A DNA stretch of 6,686 nucleotides, taken from the NCBI GenBank assembly GCA_913049565.1, contig CAJWZG010000156.1, positions 1-6,686 on the forward strand. The letters are read 5' to 3'. This document shows, piece by piece, positions 5,470 to 6,686 of the stretch. A program made the position numbers and the translations under genes. The notes beneath the pieces are model-generated. The model was not told the origin of the DNA. It was given only the letters and a program-made list of their open reading frames with translations, and did not search any database. The stretch's first letter is position 1. Every line of letters begins with the position of its first letter. Origin of the DNA: an uncultured Gammaproteobacteria bacterium. Its GTDB lineage: Bacteria > Pseudomonadota > Gammaproteobacteria > Pseudomonadales > Azotimanducaceae_A.

Positions 5470-6686
5470 TCAAAACGCATAGCGAAAGCCAATACGCAGC
5501 GTGCGCGGTACCACGGGATGAAAATGCACATCGTCGACAACGCTTGTATCTGATGAGGTGCGCGATCCGTACCAGTAAGCGATATCAGACGCTTCACGAT
5601 TAAATAGGTTGATTAACTGAGCACTGACTTGCCACTGATCGATCGAGTAAGTGGTGAGGAGGTTGCACAGCGTAGCGCTCTTACCCCGTACGGAATTGTC
5701 TTCACGCAATGGGGTGTCTCCAAAGTGGCGGCAACGGGCGCCTACGCTGATTTCCCGGGCATCGTTTTTGTATTCGATGCCAGCGGAGGCAACGCGATCT
5801 TGCGCGTTTGGCACTCGTCTTTCAGCAGCGGGCACCAGAGTATGTCGGCTGCGCACAAATGCGCCGTTAAGGTCAAAAAGCCAATGTTTGCCGAGGCTCC
5901 CAAGCAGTGCGAACTCCAAACCATAGCGTTTTGAGCCTGGGGCAGGTTCGGTGGCACCAGAGTCTCCAACAAACGTTAGTTCAGAGTCGGATAGCAGTTC
6001 AAACACAGCCATCGTGACGAACAGGCCGCGCCAATCCTCAAACCGAACCCCGAGTTCCTGCCCGCGCTGCTCGGCATAGAGTGGTACACCTGTGACGGGT
6101 TCCAGCGAGACCGGATCAACGGACGCGACAACGCCTCGAACATCGTTGCTATGGAAGCCACGGCCGATGCTGTAATACAGCTCGATCCACTCGTTCGCCG
6201 CATAGGCCAGCGCAAACTTGGGCAACAATAGGGTGTCGTGTCCCGATCCGCTGTTGACCTTATTGCGCGCATTCACATCAAAGTCCGACCCGTCAAATCG
6301 CAACCCGGCTTTGGCTCTCAAACTCGGAGTCGGTTGAAAGATGACTTGGCCCCAAGCGCCTGCACTTAACCAATGAATCCTATCTTGGCGGATTGTGACC
6401 AAACGTTGACGCTGGGTTGTTCGATACAAATCCGCCTGGCGAATATCGTCGAAACGCAGATCACTACCGATTGCGGTACTCCACCGGTCATCGAACCGCC
6501 AGCGGTACTCTAATGCGCCGCCGGTGATAACTCGGTCGTCGACCTGTTCCAGCTGGTCGCCGTTGACGGGGTCGTCGGCGAAGTAGGTAAAGTTGCTAAA
6601 CAAATCCAGTTTATAGCTGCTGAGGTAGGCAGAGGCGGTTGGGTTGTCGGTATCTGCCTGCAGGATCAGGGCGAGCCGCAACGTGT
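5470..6686 (-). CDS. TonB-dependent outer-membrane receptor, C-terminal barrel (5' end outside window)
   Basis: This is the C-terminal half of a TonB-dependent receptor, an outer-membrane barrel that imports a scarce ligand using energy from TonB-ExbBD. The frame is open to the right edge and reads TLRLALILQADTDN; the TTG at 6681 is an internal Leu, so the signal peptide, TonB box and plug domain lie outside. About 405 residues are visible. They show alternating amphipathic strands with aromatic girdles, the family block YYSIGRGFHSNDVRG, the block SELTFVGDSGATEPAPGSKRYGLEF, QLINLFNREASDIAYWYGSR, and an ending HFHPVVPRTLRIGFRYAF. The final phenylalanine is the outer-membrane insertion signal recognised by the Bam complex. 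The ligand cannot be read from the barrel alone. No link to the glucosylglycerate genes is evident. It is convergent with the PhyH gene, 3 bases between stops, with no visible terminator. Confidence 0.9.
   Translation of the reverse strand, partial: TLRLALILQADTDNPTASAYLSSYKLDLFSNFTYFADDPVNGDQLEQVDDRVITGGALEYRWRFDDRWSTAIGSDLRFDDIRQADLYRTTQRQRLVTIRQDRIHWLSAGAWGQVIFQPTPSLRAKAGLRFDGSDFDVNARNKVNSGSGHDTLLLPKFALAYAANEWIELYYSIGRGFHSNDVRGVVASVDPVSLEPVTGVPLYAEQRGQELGVRFEDWRGLFVTMAVFELLSDSELTFVGDSGATEPAPGSKRYGLEFALLGSLGKHWLFDLNGAFVRSRHTLVPAAERRVPNAQDRVASAGIEYKNDAREISVGARCRHFGDTPLREDNSVRGKSATLCNLLTTYSIDQWQVSAQLINLFNREASDIAYWYGSRTSSDTSVVDDVHFHPVVPRTLRIGFRYAF

Overview
The window looks like a chromosomal segment of a free-living, probably marine or salt-tolerant gammaproteobacterium. 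This rests on the protein families, the TonB-dependent outer-membrane receptor and the sigma-54/NtrC-type control signals. No rRNA or other taxonomic marker is present, so the placement is an inference.

Layout. Positions 2-1105 (+) hold the C-terminal two thirds of a GH13 subfamily 18 sugar phosphorylase, cut by the left edge. Positions 1097-3194 (-) hold a two-gene operon: a HAD-IIB phosphatase of the mannosyl/glucosyl-3-phosphoglycerate phosphatase type (gpgP-like), then a GT81-type glucosyl-3-phosphoglycerate synthase (gpgS-like) starting inside the end of the phosphatase gene. Positions 3195-3596 are a divergent intergenic region rich in regulatory signals. Positions 3597-4436 (+) encode UTP-glucose-1-phosphate uridylyltransferase (galU). 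Positions 4582-5466 (+) hold a phytanoyl-CoA dioxygenase (PhyH) family gene interrupted by two in-frame TAG codons with no frameshift. Positions 5470-6686 (-) hold the C-terminal barrel of a TonB-dependent receptor, cut by the right edge.

How the genes fit together. GalU makes UDP-glucose from glucose-1-phosphate. GpgS transfers the glucose to 3-phosphoglycerate, and GpgP removes the phosphate to give glucosylglycerate, a negatively charged, nitrogen-free compatible solute. The GH13_18 enzyme, if it is a glucosylglycerate phosphorylase, splits the solute back to glucose-1-phosphate and glycerate and so closes the loop. The window therefore looks like a nearly self-contained glucosylglycerate synthesis and recycling locus.

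The most interesting signal is regulatory. A consensus-grade sigma-54 promoter (TGGCACG-N4-TTGCT, minus strand, 3242-3258) lies about 50 bases upstream of the gpgP start. A near-perfect NtrC enhancer site (3338-3354) lies about 114 bases upstream of the predicted transcription start. This predicts that nitrogen limitation switches on synthesis of a nitrogen-free anionic solute. A weaker sigma-54-like element points the other way, toward galU, at almost the same distance from the same NtrC site.
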